Part shown: positions 13,941-27,321 of the stretch, one piece after another
Layout of the letters: each line of letters starts with the position of its first letter
Numbering within the stretch: position 1 is the first letter of the stretch
Notes under the pieces: generated by a model
Told to the model about the DNA's origin: nothing
Database searches by the model: none
The model's input: only the letters and a program-made list of their open reading frames with translations
Origin: Acridotheres tristis
Taxonomy: Eukaryota > Chordata > Aves > Passeriformes > Sturnidae
Direction of reading: 5' to 3'
Assembly: GCA_037013685.1 (NCBI GenBank)
Contig: CM072894.1
Coordinates: forward strand, 9,302,841 to 9,366,840
DNA: 64,000 nt
Program-made: the position numbers and the translations under genes

Positions 13941-16237
13941 GGGATTATATCATTTGAACATAAGCAAAAGAAGGTAAAGCAAAGAGGCAATTTAGCAAGG
14001 CAGACAGCATGTAATTTCTGGAATAGCAATGCTGCAGACTTGTCTGCAACAGCTTCTGGCAGTTGGAAGCAATCAAACACAAACACCTTGCTGTTTACAA
14101 CAAAATCAGAAATTTTCTGTGATGGTTTTGGGAAACTAAAAACTAATACAGTTTTCATGAAGGGGAGTGAGAGGGAATGGAAGCTTTCTTCCTGTGCAAA
14201 GATTTCTATGTGAAAGAAAGCAAGCCATGACTTAACAATAGCTGAGAATTACTGCTTCATTGTAGATGTTAGGCTCATATTTTATATTTTTCTCTGCCAT
14301 TTTCATCCAAAAAAATCTCTATTGAAACTGGACCTTGGGAAACAAAGCTAACACCGAAGTTTATTTCAGAGCTGACTGAAGCGAGCATATTGATTTTTGT
14401 AGATTTTGTATCAGCTTCTTGGTACACTACGTTTCTCATTCAGCCATGTAATATTTGGGATAATATTTCTATGCATACTAGAGGGTCTTAAATGTTGCTA
14501 TCAAAAAGAGAAGTAAACACTGTCATCTTTGTCCATACTGAATTGAGTGTGTAGGAAACCTTTCTTTAAAAAAGCAGATTTGTTATGTTGTTATGGTGGT
14601 TGTTACAGTGTCACATACCTGGCAGAAATCAGTGTGTTGTTTCGGTAGGTTGTTTTTTGTTTAAGGTGTATGCAATGTACCTAAAGAAATAACATGTTTG
14701 GATTCTAGCATCTAGGATTTTTCTGGAAATGGCAGATTTTGTTAAATATCTAAATGCTTAGTAGTCTCACAGCCGAAAACATTCATCATCCCCCTTCCCC
14801 TACCCCACCACTCACACACACCCCAGCCTGATGTCACAGCATGTTCTATCTTCCATAACAAATTCGGTGTATGGTCACAAACACATTTTTCAGTAATGAC
14901 TGTGACATGGAAAGGACATGATTCAGCAGGAGTAAAGCATGTGCCTCGCTAGTGGCACATTTATATTCTTATTGATTTGAAAGGAGCTACTAAGCAACTG
15001 AGGAAAATACTTACTTGCCTGTGTAAAGCCAGCAAAATGCTTTAAACTCTTGAATCAGAGCCTGATAAAGGGTAAGTACCGTATTCCTTTATAAACTTGC
15101 TTTATGATCGTTTTCAGGGAAAAAATTAAACCAAGTGGACTTCCTTTGGGTTCATTAGGTGACTACTGAAAATGGTTGTTTCAGGGTAATAGAAACCCTT
15201 AGAAATCTTTCTTCCACGTTCTCTTGGAACTTCACCAGCCACAAGCACAATGGGGGGCGGAGGGAGGAAAGTCTTACATCCCATTGTCTCCACAGGACTC
15301 CCTGTTCCCTACTGAACACCAGTGTCAATTTTTCCGAACAGCTTTGTCTTTCTGCCAAAGATAATGGACATGTTTAGAGCGTGTGGGCCAAGATTAAAAC
15401 CTTGTGGATGCTTTGTAGTACTTAAGACTAGCTTCAAATATCTCAACAAAGTTGTAGAGCTATAGGTATCAAAATGGTGTATATCACCTTTTTAAAAAAA
15501 AAAAAATCGGTGTGGAAGTAAGTTCTCTAAAAAAGCTCTATTAGTTAGCTTTTTTTTGTGGGAGGGTTCTGGTGTGTAGTTTTGTTCCTCCTTGAATGTG
15601 ACAAAGTGAAACTAAAGGAAAAAAACTTCTGCCTCCTTTCTGAACTTAGCAACATGATTTTTTCCGAAAACAGAAGAGAGTTCAAGACCATAAAAATATT
15701 ATTGCTAAATTTTAATCCCCTGAAAAGGTCAGGCTAAAGCAAACAGAGTCCATTGAGGAGAAGTTGTTTTTATTAAGGCATTAACTTCAGTGGTGCTGTG
15801 AAATTCTGCTCCGGGGTAGGTTCACTATGCAAATGTCAAATGGGAATGTGTTCTCAAGCTGTCTCTTCCTGCATGATTATTGAAGGATAAAACTTAATTC
15901 TGGGAAGATTACTCCTCATCAGTATCTCAGGACCAAATGCATCTATCTGTAGTATGTCCTCTGTGTCATCAGGGCTTGGCTGGCTGAGAGAGACACTGTG
16001 TGACAGCAGTCAGTGGTGAGAGACTTCAAGGGCCTGCAGTGAGAAGAGTGACTGGGCAGTGAGGAGAAATAGTTACCTGAAGTCTCACATTTGAGCCCCT
16101 ATCAGCAACAGATTTTTCTTATTCATCCCTCTGTACCTGCTACTATTCAGTTACAATTCCACCTTGGCAAGCGCTGCCACAGAGGAACCATCAGCACTAG
16201 TTTAGGTACTGTGTTTCCTGTCCTTCAAAAAACCCTC

Positions 16238-16840
16238 AAATAACCTTGCACTTGGCCTTGTTGAGCCTCGTGAAGTTCACATGGGCCAAGCTCTCCAGCC
16301 TGTCCAGGTCCCTTGGGATGGCATCCCTTCCCTCCAAGCACACCACACAGCTCAGTGTTGTTGGCAAATTTGCTGAGGCTGCACTCAATGCCACTGTCCA
16401 TGTCAGTGATGTTAAAAAGTGCCAATCCCAACACCAGCCCCTGAGGAGCATCACTCATCTCTGGTCTCCACCCGGACATCGAGCTGTTGACTCTGAGTGT
16501 GACCATCTAACCAATCCATTACCCACCAAGTATCCATCTCCCAAATCCATGGCTTCCCACTTTAGAGACAAGGATGGCAAGAGGGGCAGTGTCAGGTGCT
16601 TTGCACAGCTCCAGGCACATGATGTCAGTTGCTCTTCCCTCATCCACCACCAGCTGTAACCCATCCCAGCAGGCCACCCCATCCATCAGGCATGACTTGC
16701 CCTTAGTGAAGCCATACCCTCAGGCTGTCATCACTCTCCTTATTCTCTTAGCATAGCTCCAGGAGAATCTGCTCCATGATCTTGCCAGGCACTCAGGTGA
16801 GACTGACTGGCTGGTAGATTATGTTCTTTTGAAGAATACA
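16238..16840 (-). mobile_element. CR1 LINE fragment, reverse-transcriptase part of ORF2, decayed
   Basis: Read on the minus strand, this stretch encodes pieces of the CR1-type non-LTR reverse transcriptase in the expected order: a NGSMSRWRP-like segment (seen as NSSMSGWRP), a PQGxVLGxxLFN segment, DSGIEC, LSKFA followed by the catalytic position, and a DLDRLE/AHVN-like segment. The usual FADD catalytic motif reads FANN, and the frame is broken several times, so the copy is dead. The 5' and 3' ends of the element are missing, and both edges given here are approximate. CR1 is the dominant LINE of birds and is also common in other reptiles. This is one of the best indicators in the window of the kind of genome. 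Confidence 0.85.
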
Positions 16841-17045
16841 CTGTCACAAAATGACATGGAAGTATTGTCCCCAGAAGAAACAGAACTGCTGGCCTGGTTT
16901 CCTACAATGGGAAGCCAGAATGTCCCTTTGGGGCCTCTGCCCAGGTGAAACTGTACACTTCAGTCATGTTAGGAAAAACAAGGTCAGTTGCTTCTGCAGA
17001 TTCTTGAAAATACAAACTGCCTTATAAAGACTGAATCATCTCATG

Positions 17046-17125
17046 GTTAGGTGTATTACGAGGTTGATAGTTGGACTGGATGGTCTCAAAGGCCTTTTCC
17101 AATCTCAGTGATTCTATAATCTCTT
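17046..17125 (+). mobile_element. CR1-like 3' end fragment
   Basis: A plus-strand segment reading roughly 'ttggactggatggtctcaaaggcc' (shown in pieces at 17065-17096), followed by 'gattctat' near 17110. This is the characteristic tail of CR1 elements, which ends in short ATTCTATG-type repeats. It lies in the opposite orientation to the reverse-transcriptase fragment about 200 bp to its left, so the two are probably independent insertions. Confidence 0.6.
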
Positions 17126-20100
17126 AAAAGCTTTCTGTGGCAATTTGCGCTGTATCTGTCACACTTCAGGAAAGCAGATTTTCTGAGGACAGGAGAGTTC
17201 TGTGTTGTCTTTAGACAGCATTATAACCTATAATCTACAGCTGGCTGGGTGACTTCACTGGTGGTTCCAGCCAAAGGGCTGAACACGAGCCATAACAAGA
17301 CAGGAAGCTCTGGGATATGTCAGGAAAACAAAACCGTTGTGGTGCAGTGAACAGACAGAGATGCTGGGGGGCAATTCCATCTGCCTCTGCCAAACTCTTG
17401 AAGTCCTGTTCTTTCCTCCTTACTCAGCTTTCTCAATGATTGCTGATCAGGTTATATTAAAACAAAGAGTGACTCTGTCCTTTGGCCTCGGGAGATCGGG
17501 AGCTTTGAAACAAATGTAGCTTCTGTGCTGTTTTGCAGTACAATAAGCGGCATTAAAAAATGGAAAGCGTTGCAGTAATATTGATCCACCCCACCCTCCC
17601 CTAAAAAAATCACTTTTTCTATGTTTCATATTATAATTAAACTACCAGCAATAACTTCTGAAAAGCTGTCTGTTGCTGCTTGGCTGTTCACAATAACTGG
17701 GGCTTGTACACTGCAAACCCCTGAGTGCTCAACAGTCAAAGGTTCTGTGCAGCAATTTGAAGTATCCCCTTGTGAAAACAGCAGCTCTAGTTTTATAACT
17801 AGAGCACTACCATAATACTGTTTTTACTAGCTCAAGGTTCAATTTCAATACAATAATAAATAACAAAACCCTCTTCAAACAGCTCCTTAAAAATACAGTA
17901 GTTTTTAAAAGAAACTGCATAGACAGCAACTCTTCCTGTTTAGGGAAATGACTTAAGGCCATGCAGTCTCTCTGTCCTGTAAATGAGGAAGAGGAAAAAG
18001 AGAGAAATGACAAGACTCAGACACTGCTGTCCTGAATGATGGAGCTGGCACTCAGCATCGTGTAAGTGGCCTGATCTGATCTGTAATGTGTGCATGCTGC
18101 TCTCAAGAAGGGGGTGCCTGCAGGACTTTCAGGTGCTGGCAGTTCATTTTCTCATTCACAGTTTTTAGAAGCTGCATACCCAGGCATTTTTGGTCTAATT
18201 AGTGATAGCTGTGATACTGTTAATATCTTCGGAGATAATGGGGCCAAAATTTGTATACTTCTCTGAGGGTAAGAAGAGCACATTACTTTAAAACCAAAGC
18301 CCCTTGGAAAAACAGGAACAAATTCTAGTCATTCTTATGCTATGAATTTGACACATCCCATAATATAAATAATGTTATCCCAGAATCACACTTTCCAAAC
18401 TCAGTACTTTTCTGTCATCTGAAATAACCTTAAGTAAAACTCTGTGAGCTGGTTTTGGGTAGAGAATTTCATAGAATCTGGCAATGAGCTAGCCCAACTT
18501 AGGTACATTTGAGCTGGAGAGCCCTAAGCAGTCTCTTTTCAAGTACCTGGATTAACTAAAATATTCTCATTTCAAGCTTCCTTGCAAATCATTAGTAAGT
18601 ATTGACTTTAGTTTTAGCTTGTTGATCTTTAAGAAGAAACTTCTTGAAGCTCCAGTGTACCAATTCCTTCTTTCCATTATGTGTATTTATTTGCCAAAGG
18701 ATATTATGTCGTGTTTTGGAGACTTATTCTCAGAATCTTAGTAAACTGGAAATCTGACAGATCATAGGCTTTCAAACGTCAGACTGCAGCTGTAATTAAT
18801 CCAGTGGATTTCTCTCATACATCTAACAACTAATAGAAAACTAATTTGCAAATGTAAATGACATTATAATGTTTGCCCAGCTACAAAAATTTATACTAAA
18901 CTACCTGCAAAAAATAGAGAATGGTGATTCTCTGAAGTAAATACTGTTCAAAGTAAGATTATGATTCTATGAACTGTTTTAAGGTACTGGATGCAGGTAA
19001 CTGCCTAAGTGGCCTGACAGCCAAAATCTGCTGTGAGACTGCTTTCAGTGAGAGCCACCACCCACGCGCTTTAATGGATGAACAGGGTGAGGCACTTTCA
19101 TGGGTAATTTTTTTTCTTCTGAGAAATAACTAACAAACCTCAGCAGGAGAGAAAAACTTCAGAAATCATACAGATACATTCTTCATATGTTTAAAGAAAG
19201 CCACCTGTTGGAAGCAGTTCCATGAGCAGACATAGTTGTTGAGAAATGATTAAATGAAAAAAAAAATATCAGTTAAGTCCTTTAATTTTGCCCCATCTGT
19301 TCAGAAGGCAGTAGTATTTGGGGGTTTTTTCAATTAATTTTTAGCCTTGAGTTATATCACTGCATGCTTGTGGTGCATTTTGGTATACATTCAATAAGGT
19401 AAACCTGTTATAAAGAATATACTGCATTTGCTGTTTGACATTTTATTTGGAACATTCTTGGGATACTCTCAACCACGAAAAGGCATGTACTTGTGTTTTT
19501 CTTGGAGAAGTGCACAATCATTTCATTAGAGGTACTACAGAAGATCATTAAGAGTTTACTCTTTGTTTGATTTTTTTTTTGTTTGTATTTATGAAGAGAG
19601 GGGTACGAAATACAAAGCAAGGTTATCTGAGAGGAGTGGAAAGACACTAACAGTCTGAGTGAAATCAAGCATTTTCAAATGTAACTTTTTATTTCTTTTT
19701 TCCTTTTCAATTTCAGTGTTGACAAGACTGGCATTGAGTTTTGTCTTAGAGTGATTTTCTTTCCCTGAGCTTGTGAGTTCATTTTCTTACACACATCCAT
19801 GTGTATGTATCCATGACATATCCATGGATGGACAGACTGGATGTCAGTCCAACACCTCAGCAAAGTTAGTCCAGCCCAATCGTTGCAGAAATGCTTTCAT
19901 TTCTCTCTGCTTGCTTACTGGCATTGCCACCCTTGAGTCTCCTCAGGGCTCTCAGTGCTCTAATCCATGGCCAATCCATCACTTGATGGGTCAGCAAAGA
20001 CACATGACCACATCCCCTCTGTCACGAGCAGTCTCCTTGGTCCCATGCTTGAGAAAATGCTTCAAGGCTTCTCTTCCTTTCTAAGCAGTAACAGGAAGTA

Positions 20101-23100
20101 TTCACCTCTCTGAGAGTCTGTGCAGCTGCTGCTGTACTTGCTCTCAGAGGAGTTTCTACTGGCTTACAGAAGGAGGTATCAAGTGAGGTTGCTAAGTCAT
20201 GCAGAAATAGTTATGTAACAGGCCTCTCCATTCCTCTGCACTCTTCCCAGTTCTACTGTGCAACATCCCCATGGTCTGTCTCTCCCTGTAATTCACTGAT
20301 ACTCATCTCTGGCTTTTACATTTCTTGTCATTTAGACCATATTTAGGTGTCCCCATGATTCATCTTGTTGTGTATCAGCTTAAGTTTACTCCCTTCTTTG
20401 TAGGTCTTTATGCTAAAATTCACACTCCTTCTTGCATCATTGAAACCAAGAATTATCATCCAACTGTGCAAAGGACTTTGGGGCAGCAATGTGGAAAATA
20501 AAGCTGCAACACCTAAAAGTACTGTCAAATGGTTGTACTTAAAGGGTTAGAAATTGAGGTGCTTCCTAATGTCATTCACGTTCTTCCTGCTGTCTCCTTA
20601 TTTATTTTATCTAGAAATTGTGAAATACAGGTATAAAAATTACAAGCCTAAATGATGGAGGAAAATGATGAAACTTTAGATGCATATCAGCATTTCTAAT
20701 CAAAGGTTATGTAGGTTTAATAGTGCCCTGAAGACCAGCATCCTACTGCTCCCTTCAGTTCCCAGTTCTGAGTTACCAGGTATGGAAGGATAAACACAGC
20801 TGACCTTAAGCTAATTCTTTCCCTAAACTGTGGGCCAGCCTTTGATAATTTTGATTTTGAGAGCCTTTCTCTTGATTTTAGATTTTGTTACTGGTACAGT
20901 TTAAATAAAGACAAGCAAACAAAACACCCATTTCATAATTTGCTTTATTTCTGCAAACAATACCTTTGTTTTCCCAGCCAGTGCACGTTCTTGTCCCACA
21001 CGTTCTCTGTAGGTGTCTCTGAGGTTTTGGATCTGTGCTAAAGATGGGATGAGGCTGTATGACATCCCTGCCCATTCATTCAAGCTCATATTGACTTCCC
21101 TTTCCACTGCCAAAATTTCACAGATGAGCAATGGCCCCAAGGCCCAAAGAGGCAGCCAGCAGCTTAAGGATGTCTTGGCTTCCTGATTCTTCCTGCTGAT
21201 AATGGCAGAATTGCAGGAGTTCAAAATTTGTCATTTGCACTTTCCTGTATAACAGAAATGAAAGAAATAGGGAACTTCACCCCAGCTGCCTACTAAGATC
21301 CAGCTTTAGAAGAGCTATGCTTCCATTACTCAGCTAAGTCTAGGTCATATATATATATAAAATGCCAATTCACCAAATTAGTGGTTAAAATTTGACAGGG
21401 ACTGACAATAAAAGGATGCTGACCTTTGTTTTCTTACTTTAAGCTCCTCATTGATTTCTTCAAATCATGACAGGGCCAGTCTCATTAAATTTTTTCCATT
21501 CTGTTTAAGAAGAGGGTGTAAAACAAATTCCTCAGCTTGTAAACAGATTATATTAAAGCCAATATTTTCTCTTTGGTCAGGTGGGTCAGTTTTGGAATCA
21601 GTCGTTTGCTTTTATAAGTGAAAGCCTTTTGAGGAATTTCGACCCCACCCAGCCAGCTAGCACAGCTTTGTTTAATGTTTCGAACCCTGCCTGGCTCCAA
21701 CAGATAATATCCATATTTATTGATACAGAGGTCTTGTGTGAATACAACCAGAAGTTCTTTGTGCTCTGCAATCTCACCCCACTCGTGCTGCAGGAAGCAG
21801 CTGACTGGCCTTTCCCACCCACCACATCCTTTGGAATGAAGATGATATCTCCCTGCAACCACTGCCTACGGACAAGATGCCACAAGCAAACAGGTGTTTT
21901 CAGCAGGCAGGAAGGGAGAAAAATAAATAAACCCGAGTCTGCAAGAGAGGAAGAAGGCTGTGACACACTTTCTAATATCTTCCACATCGAATTTTATCCC
22001 AATCAGCAAATCCTGCCTATCTCAGATCCAACGAAAGGGCTTTTGACTGCTTTAGAGAGCAGGACTAGACAGTTATGTTTAAAACAAATCATAATGAAAC
22101 AAAGAGAGAGTCATTTAACAAAGTCAAGTTTGTCAGTAAGTTTTCCTGTGGATAAGTATACCAGTGTTTGCTAGCTTTGCAAAATTAGCCAAAGGTCATA
22201 TTGGCTGTTTCCCAAATTGCAGACAAACCTTTGAGTGCAGCAAAGACTTCAGCTGCTGCTGCTGCATCACACCCTTCTGCTTATGTCCTTTAATGTTTAT
22301 GTAACCTTAAGTCTAGAGCCAATGAAAAAGGGTTTATATTTTTTCTAAAAACGTCAGCCCAAGTTTAAAAACAAAGAAGAAAAGCCCAGCCCTTCCCCAC
22401 AAAGAGACCAATTCAAAAACTTCTAAAACAAAGACCTTGAAAATCTGTATCTTGTTTTGGCATGTTAAAAAATAATAAATAAAAAATTCCTATATTTCTG
22501 TTTGAACTGACTTCCCATTGGTACTTACACTGATACCATATTTAAAATTATGCAGATGGTATCACTGATTTTGATACTTTTGCTTCCAAGCCTACACAAA
22601 TGCTCATATATGTTTAGATACTGCCTGAACAGAGGGGTATCTACATGTTGTAAGAGAAGAAGGGTAAGAATGGTTTCTAGAAACAAAACAAAAAAGCTCA
22701 GTTGGATTTCCCTTTTCTTCCCCATCTTACAACTAAAGTAACTTTCAAGTTTTACTGACTGCTTCATGCAAAACTAGCCAGATCTACTTTGATTCACCAT
22801 TGGAATTCACACAGCTGAAACCAATTAGAGCTAATTAAAGAAACCAGCCAAGCAAAGGCTTAAGGGAGAGCACCCAGTTTGGCAGGAAGGTGAAGAAAAA
22901 AAAAAAAAAATAAGCATAGTCTCTACTAAAAGTACCATTTTTTTTATATATGGCTATGTAGTCAAATAAACTTGGGCTTTAAATTCACTGCAAACAAACC
23001 AAGTAGTCCCGAGGCAGTGAAATCCCCCAGAGGACATCAGTTCCTATTTCCAAGCACAAGCCTTAATCACAGTATCACTACCTGCTTGTTTAAGTTCCCC

Positions 23101-26100
23101 CTGATGCTTTAACACCTCCCTTCTGTCCTTGCCATAAACAAAGTCTCTGCTGCTTCAGCACCAATCTCAGTGCCTGGGGAAGAGCACAGCTCAAACTGCC
23201 AAGCAGTGAAAGCACAAGTAAATCTGCACAGCACAACCGACCAGAGATGGTTAGACAGAAAACACATCAGTAAATTCAGAGCAGCAGGTCATATTTAGGA
23301 CACAGAGTAGGAAATTATGATTTCTGTATGATTCCCTGGTATTTCACTTCAGAGCTCTTGCCAGTGTACTTAGGAGCAAGGTCCCTGTAGCAAAGCCCTC
23401 CCACTCCTGAGGAATTTGTAAAATCCTTCTGCTTGGCAAGTCTGCATGGACAACAGCTGTGACCTGTTAGCTATCTCCTCTCCTCAAGGTTAATTCTGCC
23501 ACTGAATTTCTCTGGCGAACTGAACAATACTTGTTGGTCACTGTCACAGAAGAAATGGCATTTCTGACTTTGTTTCAGGCTCCCAGAATGAATGAAAGGC
23601 AGGGACAGAAACTAGAAAAAATGTTTTAAAGGACAGGAAAGAAGATATGTGTGTAGCATGTGCCACAGACCCAGGTATGTTAGCATTCAAACTGCCTTAA
23701 GATCTGATTAAATCTTGGACAAGATGATTTAAAATAAAAGGAAGAAGTTGATGTTTCAAGCCATTACTTTGGCTTTTTTGTGAGACATCAGTATTTCACA
23801 AGTAAGAAAATTAAGTTGGTTTCTTCAACCAAAAAAAGGTGAATTTGCCAGAGGGGTACAAAACTTCATTTTGGCAACTAGTGACATTTTTCTTCCACTT
23901 ATACAACAAGATTTGTGTACACCTTCAACTACCAGCTTTCTAAATTAATTTTTCCCAGTTAAAATATTTTTCAGTATTACTGTTCCAGTCCTCCAAGGAA
24001 TACTCACAAGACTCTTATTTCTGTTTACAGTCAGGGGCACTATCAGGATATAAGAACTAAATCTGTGTGCAGAATTACTAACTGAGTAGTTTTGGTGTTT
24101 GCTTGGGGTTTTTGGGTCAGTTTTTTATTTTTAATAATTTGTCTAAACAAACTAATTTTTTTGTATATATGTCAACTTTCTACACCCTCACCTGCAATTG
24201 GGTACCCCAAACTAGTTTTGTTCTAAAAGCACGGTAACACATTATTTTTGAAGCTTGAAAAGTCAGTCTGGGTTTGTTGCATCCACTTGTGTTTTCTCAA
24301 GGTCTCAGCACTCCTGCAGTGCTGGCTTCCCTGCTCTGCTGTTCCAGCTTCCCTGCAGCACAGAAAGCTGCTCCACGGGCTTCTCAGGGAAACACACTCC
24401 TCAGCCTTTGGTCATGGTAAATGCCTGATCTAATAATTCTTGGGTTGGGTTTCTGAACCAATGTTATAGAAAGTCCTACCTTCTTTTCCTCCAATACTGA
24501 TGTGCAATGCTTGCACTAAAATGTGTGGTTAAAACTACTGAGAAGAAGCCGAAATGCAAGATACAATGAACAACTACAGGGAAAATATTCTAGATACAAG
24601 CAGGCTTTTCAATGTATCAGGAGAAAGCCATGAGCAGACTGGGAAGGTTCTAACCTAAAACTGCAAATGAGACTCATTTGTTAGCAGGAAATGTTAGCAG
24701 AGTGCTGGCAGGCCTGCTAATGGCCCCTTCTGGACTTTAAATGAACAGATACATGTTAGAGTGGGTAACAGCTGGAGGGGAGGAGAGCCCACTAACAGAG
24801 GTCTATTTATTGGTACACCTTGGCTGGGTGAGTTTCTGGGAAGTCGCTGTGTAGTATCAGTGATTCATTGTATTAGAGTTCTTGATTTATTTTAAGGAGA
24901 TTTTGTATTACTGGAATTTTACTTGAAAAGCTAACAAACCCAATATGCTCTATTTATTACTGAGTACAATTCCCTCTGAATAAACTGATGGAAAAAGAAA
25001 ATTTAATTTTTAATTTTTTTTCCACTCAGTGGATCTATTTCTAGAGCAAACAGCAATACAAATCAGTCACTCTAGTGATCAACAGTGGCATTGTGATAAA
25101 TGCCTAATAACCAATGTCATAATCAGATGTGTATTTTATATGCTGTGCTAAAATTCTGAGAGAGAAGGGACCTGCTTCAAGGTAAAAATCATTCAAATTG
25201 ATCAATGGTTTAGTATACTACCTCATAATCACTTTATAATAGTCCCTAAAACTTGATGTGAGCTACTGACTTTGGACTAGTATGGTTTGTATTCTAGTGA
25301 TGGATTTGGTAAGACATATAGCAAAAAAAATGAGGGAGGGGTTGTGTTAATTTTTTCCCCAAAAATAAATACTAAAGAGAGAAAAAATTGTTGGAGGAGA
25401 TATGAAATTATAAATTCTGTCACTGAGGCATGAACCTCACAGGTAAATATCAGAATAATCTGAAAAGTTCAGAAAAGATTCAGCATCACATACCAAAAAA
25501 TTGGTGTAGTGCAATGCACACAGCTGATGTGGCCTTAGGTCATCTGAGAGGTCTGCATGTCTTTGGCTGTTTGCTTCAGTACCTGCTTTAGAATGAACAT
25601 TTATCATATCTAGAAAAGTTTACTCTGGTTTTCTCTTGCACCGTGACTTCAGTTTAATGCTTATGTGGTTTTTGGACTCTTACAGGTAACAACTTTATTT
25701 TGTTGCTAACAAACAGAAGTAATCCTTTATATGTCACCAAGGGAAAAAATCATATAACTTTGGGAGGCTTTTGGGGTGGATAACCATGGAGTATAACCTG
25801 GACTTCAGACAGGACTAGGACAGGACTCTGGTTCTGCCAGGCCAGACTTAAGATAGTGCTGGTGTTAACAATCCAGTTTAACAAAGGAACATTTTTAGAA
25901 ATAATTAGGTTAGATAAATTCAGTAATATAAGAATGTAAAAGAAAAATGAATGCATCCTCAAAAAATAGAGGGAAGGTCAGTTTGCTTCTAGATACATAG
26001 CAGGCTTCTTCTAGACGGAAGTTAGTTATTTTTGGAGGGAAATGTCATGAAAATTATATGCAAATTTCTCCAAGAGAAAAATGAAACAGCCTAAAACTTA

Positions 26101-26479
26101 TCTGAACCGTTCCTATAACTGCATTTCAGCCTTTGAACGTGCTTTCTATAAATAACCATTACAAAACATGCTGATCTATTTTAAAATAGAGTTTGTTGTG
26201 AAAGACTCCACTACATTATAGGTCTTACGTTATAAACCAAAATATTCCCTCACTTTCGGCGTTGAGCTAGCGAGTGTTTTGATTTACCTAAGGTCTGGTT
26301 GGGGGGGTTATTTCGCTTTATTTATTTAGATTTAACAACAATCTGTAGCTGCTGTCCAGGAACGAAGTGTGTCGTGACGAGGGACTCCACCTCGGCATGG
26401 GGAGCCGTTTATTGCCCGAGCAGCCTTTGGTGGCATGAACAAGCCTGTCAGGAGTTTCTGGAGTTAAATAAACGGGGGT
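17126..26479. other. Intergenic DNA upstream of the SLC39A10 CpG island
   Basis: No gene recognised. The longest open frame is a plus-strand 197-codon stretch at 21581-22174, with no domain, no signal peptide and competing open frames on the opposite strand; I treat it as chance. A 16-bp A tract lies at 22895-22910. Elements such as the homeodomain-like CCAATTAG/GCTAATTA stretch near 22820 could be enhancers, but nothing in the sequence alone proves it. Confidence 0.55.
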
Positions 26480-26792
26480 GAGCGCCCACCTCGGCCTCGA
26501 ACGCTACCTCGGTAGGAAGGTACGAAATGCCCCGCTGTTGCTGACGGACCCTTTCCCCAGGCGGCTGCAGAGGCGACAGCTCGGCTCCGGCTCCCCCCGA
26601 GCCGCCCAGCCCGGGCTGCCCCGGCCGGGACACGGGTGGCGGCCGCGCCGCCCCGGGCCCGCGGGGCTCCCTCCGGCGCTGCCCGGGCCCGCGGCCATGG
26701 CCGTGCCGTGCCGTGCGCGGAGCCGCCGCAGCGAGGGGCGGGCGGGCAGGGCCGCTACGCCACTTTCGTAGCGCTGGAGGAAATGGCTGCGC

Positions 26793-26797
26793 ATTGG
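26793..26797 (-). promoter_or_regulatory. Inverted CCAAT box
   Basis: ATTGG on the plus strand (CCAAT on the minus strand) inside the CpG island, about 160 bp upstream of the TATA-like box. A motif match only. Confidence 0.4.
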
Positions 26798-26819
26798 GCA
26801 GCGCGGGCTGCGGGGCCGC

Positions 26820-26826
26820 GTGTGCA
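26820..26826 (-). promoter_or_regulatory. Metal response element core (MTF-1 type)
   Basis: GTGTGCA on the plus strand, i.e. TGCACAC on the minus strand, a perfect match to the MRE core TGCRCNC bound by the zinc sensor MTF-1. Mouse and zebrafish Slc39a10 are known MTF-1-regulated genes, repressed by zinc, which makes the match plausible. The core is short, and one or more chance hits are expected in an island this size. Confidence 0.45.
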
Positions 26827-26927
26827 GGGCGAGCGCGGCGTAGCCGGGTCTGTGAATAGCGCCGGCGGAGCGGCGGGAGGAGGAGGAGGAGGCGCCGCGG
26901 CGGTTTGGTACCGAGCGGAGAGGGAGA

Positions 26928-26934
26928 TGCACAC
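26928..26934 (+). promoter_or_regulatory. Metal response element core (MTF-1 type)
   Basis: TGCACAC, a perfect MRE core, 20 bp upstream of the TATA-like box and in the opposite orientation to the core at 26820. This position is close enough to the probable start site to influence polymerase recruitment or pausing. Confidence 0.5.
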
Positions 26935-26953
26935 GGCACTCGAGTGAGGTAGC

Positions 26954-26960
26954 TATAAAA
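26954..26960 (+). promoter_or_regulatory. TATA-like box
   Basis: TATAAAA inside an otherwise GC-rich island, an uncommon AT-rich word in this context. A start site 25-30 bp downstream would fall near 26984, at the start of a C-rich stretch. This is an inference; no transcript data are available. Confidence 0.45.
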
Positions 26961-27156
26961 CCCCATTTGTTTACATGCCCTCCCCCACAGCCGCCCGGCG
27001 CCGCGGAGCGGGTGGCGGCCGGCCCGGGCCGCGGCGGGGCGGGGGGGCGGCGGTGCGGGCGAGGAGCCGCATCGGGGACCGAGCGGCGGCAGCGGACAGC
27101 GGCTCGCCCGCGATGCGGAGCGGCGAGAGGGGCGCGCGGCGGCGCGGCCGCCTCAT

Positions 27157-27162
27157 CACGTG
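27157..27162 (+). promoter_or_regulatory. E-box CACGTG
   Basis: TCACGTGG in the island, the palindromic E-box bound by USF, MYC/MAX and TFE3-type factors. A second CACGTG occurs at 27609-27614. Motif matches only. Confidence 0.35.
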
Positions 27163-27321
27163 GCGGCGGGGCGCGAGGCCGCGGGGTGGGCGCGGGGGGC
27201 CGGGGGGCGGCGGGCGGGGGGGGCCGCGCCCGGGCTCCCCCCGAGGCGGCGGAGCACGAGGCGCCGCCGCGGCCCTGGCGCATCCCCCCACCCCCTTTCT
27301 TCCTCTGCTCGGGAGGCGACC

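Larger units (their letters stand above)
1..16234. other. Intergenic DNA left of SLC39A10, no gene recognised
   Basis: No coding region I can support. The DNA is AT-rich with scattered simple repeats, and its ORFs (at most about 130 codons) lie on both strands with no recognisable domain. In human, the region 5' of SLC39A10 is a large gene desert reaching towards TMEFF2, so an empty flank is expected by synteny (established knowledge, not visible here). A few minus-strand stretches look faintly coding-like and are discussed in the findings; they are at chance level statistically. Confidence 0.6.

Noticed and set aside
13901..14158. 85-codon minus-strand frame running into a GATA/AT repeat
   Set aside because: The C-terminal part is translated simple repeat; no domain.
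18474..18494. 'tcatagaatc', resembling the inverted CR1 tail
   Set aside because: The match stops after ten bases; the flanking sequence has none of the rest of the CR1 3' end.
21581..22174. 197-codon plus-strand open frame
   Set aside because: Longest ORF of the left flank, but it lacks any recognisable domain, competes with minus-strand frames of 104-129 codons over the same bases, and a frame this long is not far from chance in 64 kb of six frames.
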